64,000 bases of DNA from Kocuria rosea subsp. polaris (lineage in GTDB: Bacteria; Actinomycetota; Actinomycetes; Actinomycetales; Micrococcaceae): contig MLDA01000007.1 in the NCBI GenBank assembly GCA_023896275.1, forward strand, positions 62,001 to 126,000. The letters run 5' to 3'. Shown here piece after piece: positions 62,242 to 64,000 of this stretch (positions are counted from its first letter, which is position 1; every line of letters begins with the position of its first letter). The position numbers and the translations under genes were made by a program. The notes under the pieces are model-generated. The model ran no database searches. It saw only the letters and a list, made by a program, of their open reading frames with translations, and was not told the DNA's origin.

Positions 62242-64000
62242 ATGGCTCTAGAACATCCCCTTGAGACACCGACAACGCCGGCAGTGCCGCCCGTGGAGAC
62301 CCTACGGGCTGGCACTGAGGCTTTGTCCGGGCTCTGGAGGGCTGTGGAGGGGCTCGAGGATGCGGACCTGCTCGAATTCGTCCGGGCCGCCGAAGGACTC
62401 GGCCGGATGCTCGACGGTATTCGGGTCCGGTCCGCCGGTGAGGTCCACCTCCGTTCGGATCCAGGGCTCGGTCAGGATCGTCTTTCCGCTAGGAGGGGTT
62501 GCCGTACCGGGCCGGAGCTGCTGCAGCGGTTGACCTTGCTGCCGCACCGGTCGCTGAAGCGGCGTTGGGTCCTGGACGAGCGGACCCGGTCTTCGTATTC
62601 AGTCTCGGGTTCGCTGATCGACCCTCGGTGCCCGCTCGTGGCTGAGGCCTTGCACGACGGGGACATTGGAGACGAGACCGCAAGTCTCGTCTCCGGGATG
62701 CTCGCCCGGATCGCGCCACGGGCGCTTCCCGGCATGATGGCGGCGGCCGAGGAGAACATCGTTGACGCCGCCACTGGACGCCTCCCCGCGGAAACTGACC
62801 GGCCCGGTCCCGAGGATGACTCCGCAGGAGGCGCCGACGATGGTGGTGACGGGCGCGCGCCGGCCATGGTCTTCGAGGCCGTGCGGGTCATGGCGGGGCA
62901 GTGGGAAGCCGCCGCGGACCCCGATGGGCCCGAACCGTCGGCGGAACAGGCCGCTGCCAGCCGATGCCTGACGTTCAGGCCGCTCAAGGACGGTCTCGTC
63001 GGAGTTTCGGGGCGCTTGTTGCCTGAGGTCGCCGCGCAGTGGCGGCGCCTCGACGACGCGCACATGAATCCCGCCACCCACAGCCCGAGCCCTGGCGTCG
63101 ACATGAACACCAGTACCGGCACCGGCGTGGACGCCGTTGCCGGCGCCTCGGGCGGCGGCACGGGTGCAAGTCTGCCCGATTTTCTGCCCACCGGCGCGGA
63201 GAGCGCTGCGGCAGCGGAGCTGGCCCCAGGCTTGCCGGGGCCGGTGGCGGATGAGCGCACGCCCGGACAGAAACGTCACGACGTGCTCGCCTCGATCCTT
63301 GGTGCCGCGGCCCGCAGCGCCGCGACCCCGAACCTGGGCGGGGACACCGCCACTTTAGTGGTGCACGTGAACGCCCAAGACCTCGCCGACCCGCACGGGT
63401 ACGCGCAGGTCGAGGGGATAGACGTGCCGGTCTCGGCGCGGATCGCGCATCGGCTCGCATGCACTGCGGCTGTGCAGAAAGTTGTTTTCGACACCTCTGG
63501 ACGGATCGTACGACTCGGGTCCAAGGAACGGGCCTTCACCGCGCACCAGCGGCGGGCCATCGCGGCCCGGGATGGCGGCTGCATCATCCCCGGCTGCATG
63601 ATCCCGGCATCATGGTGCGAGGTTCACCACGTGACCCCCTGGGCAGAGAAAGGTTCTACGCACGTCGAGAACGGATGCCTGCTCTGCTTCTACCATCACC
63701 GATCGATCGAGGACTCCGGCTGGGGGATCGAGATGCGGTCCGGGGTCCCATGGGTGCGTGCTCCAGGGTGGATTAATCCGACCGGCGTGTTCAGGCCGGC
63801 ACCGTCCTCGCTGACACGCTACCGCGCAGGACTCACCACCCGGCTGAACCAGGCCAGCGCAACCAACAAACTCAAGCCCAACATCAGCGGCCGGACCAAC
63901 GAAGATGGTCGGGCTAACGACACTCGCACCGACGGCGCGGACGGAAACGCATCGGGCGGCGGTAGCAAAGGCTTCGAGATCGGACCGGGTCAGGATCCTG
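62242..64000 (+). CDS. DUF222/HNH endonuclease-domain protein, 5' part
   Basis: The frame is open for 586 codons from ATG 62242 to the end of the window, so the 3' end is missing. The N-terminal two thirds is a DUF222 (13E12-repeat-like) domain (VRSAGEVHLRS, then the helical region to about 350), with a low-complexity Gly/Ser/Thr linker near residues 278-320. The HNH site follows: zinc ligand Cys447 (GCIIPGC), His462-His463 (WCEVHHVTPWAEKGSTHVENG) and CLLCFYHH. The tail is polar and repetitive. Such genes are numerous in actinobacteria and several mycobacterial 13E12 genes are reported LexA-controlled. Nuclease activity is inferred. Confidence 0.9.
   Translation, partial: MALEHPLETPTTPAVPPVETLRAGTEALSGLWRAVEGLEDADLLEFVRAAEGLGRMLDGIRVRSAGEVHLRSDPGLGQDRLSARRGCRTGPELLQRLTLLPHRSLKRRWVLDERTRSSYSVSGSLIDPRCPLVAEALHDGDIGDETASLVSGMLARIAPRALPGMMAAAEENIVDAATGRLPAETDRPGPEDDSAGGADDGGDGRAPAMVFEAVRVMAGQWEAAADPDGPEPSAEQAAASRCLTFRPLKDGLVGVSGRLLPEVAAQWRRLDDAHMNPATHSPSPGVDMNTSTGTGVDAVAGASGGGTGASLPDFLPTGAESAAAAELAPGLPGPVADERTPGQKRHDVLASILGAAARSAATPNLGGDTATLVVHVNAQDLADPHGYAQVEGIDVPVSARIAHRLACTAAVQKVVFDTSGRIVRLGSKERAFTAHQRRAIAARDGGCIIPGCMIPASWCEVHHVTPWAEKGSTHVENGCLLCFYHHRSIEDSGWGIEMRSGVPWVRAPGWINPTGVFRPAPSSLTRYRAGLTTRLNQASATNKLKPNISGRTNEDGRANDTRTDGADGNASGGGSKGFEIGPGQDP

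Overview
The window is GC-rich chromosomal DNA read almost entirely as core genes. Clp protease genes, the Rv2466c-type DsbA-like protein beside clpX and valS, a T-box in front of a long-form ileS, many GTG starts, ATGA stop/start overlaps and leaderless starts point to an actinobacterium. Gene order and sequence style best fit Micrococcales, family Micrococcaceae (Arthrobacter-like); species cannot be told from sequence alone. No phage, insertion sequence, CRISPR array, toxin-antitoxin pair or defence island is visible.

Layout. 1-2.8 kb: 3' part of gap, then def, tRNA-His, orn and a small membrane protein on the minus strand. 2.97-6.15 kb: two tandem MptB-like polyprenyl-phosphomannose-dependent mannosyltransferases. 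6.2-9.0 kb: a UDG-like protein, an MFS exporter, a 58-residue membrane peptide and tRNA-Arg. 9.3-13.9 kb: an SSB paralogue, ettA, tesB, an unknown protein and a truncated haemoglobin. 14.0-19.6 kb: a MoxR-DUF58-VWA-VWA-acidic protein operon. 19.65-25.5 kb: OsmC, pepN, lactonase, rpiB and nei. 25.6-30.9 kb: tRNA-Gly, tRNA-Pro, tig, clpP1, clpP2, clpX and the DsbA-like gene. 30.9-33.6 kb: valS. 33.9-43.5 kb: a nine-gene sulfur assimilation operon (sir, cysH, cysD, cysN, an SsuABC-type ABC importer, sumT, fpr). 43.6-49.5 kb: T-box, ileS, folC, DUF4233, ndk. 49.6-50.2 kb: VKOR. 50.6-61.5 kb: rne, rplU, rpmA, obg, proB, proA, a small membrane protein, nadD, an unknown protein and rsfS. 61.5-64.0 kb: tRNA-Ala and a DUF222/HNH gene that runs off the window.

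How the parts work together. The cys operon takes sulfate to sulfide: CysDN makes APS, CysH reduces it to sulfite, Sir makes sulfide; SumT starts siroheme for Sir, Fpr probably supplies electrons, and the ABC importer brings in a sulfur source. Tig and ClpXP1P2 are a protein folding and degradation block with a candidate ClgR activator site. The MoxR operon resembles Bat-type (aerotolerance) clusters and probably works on an envelope or folding process that is not known here.

I found no wholly new system. The most worthwhile leads are: valS coding sequence running through a perfect 16-bp terminator hairpin to a CTAG stop shared with the opposite gene; an SOS-box-like palindrome and leaderless promoter before the DUF222/HNH gene; the ClgR-like box before clpP1; the long inverted repeat before sir; a changed metal-site residue in the second VWA protein; and the uncharacterised protein between nadD and rsfS.
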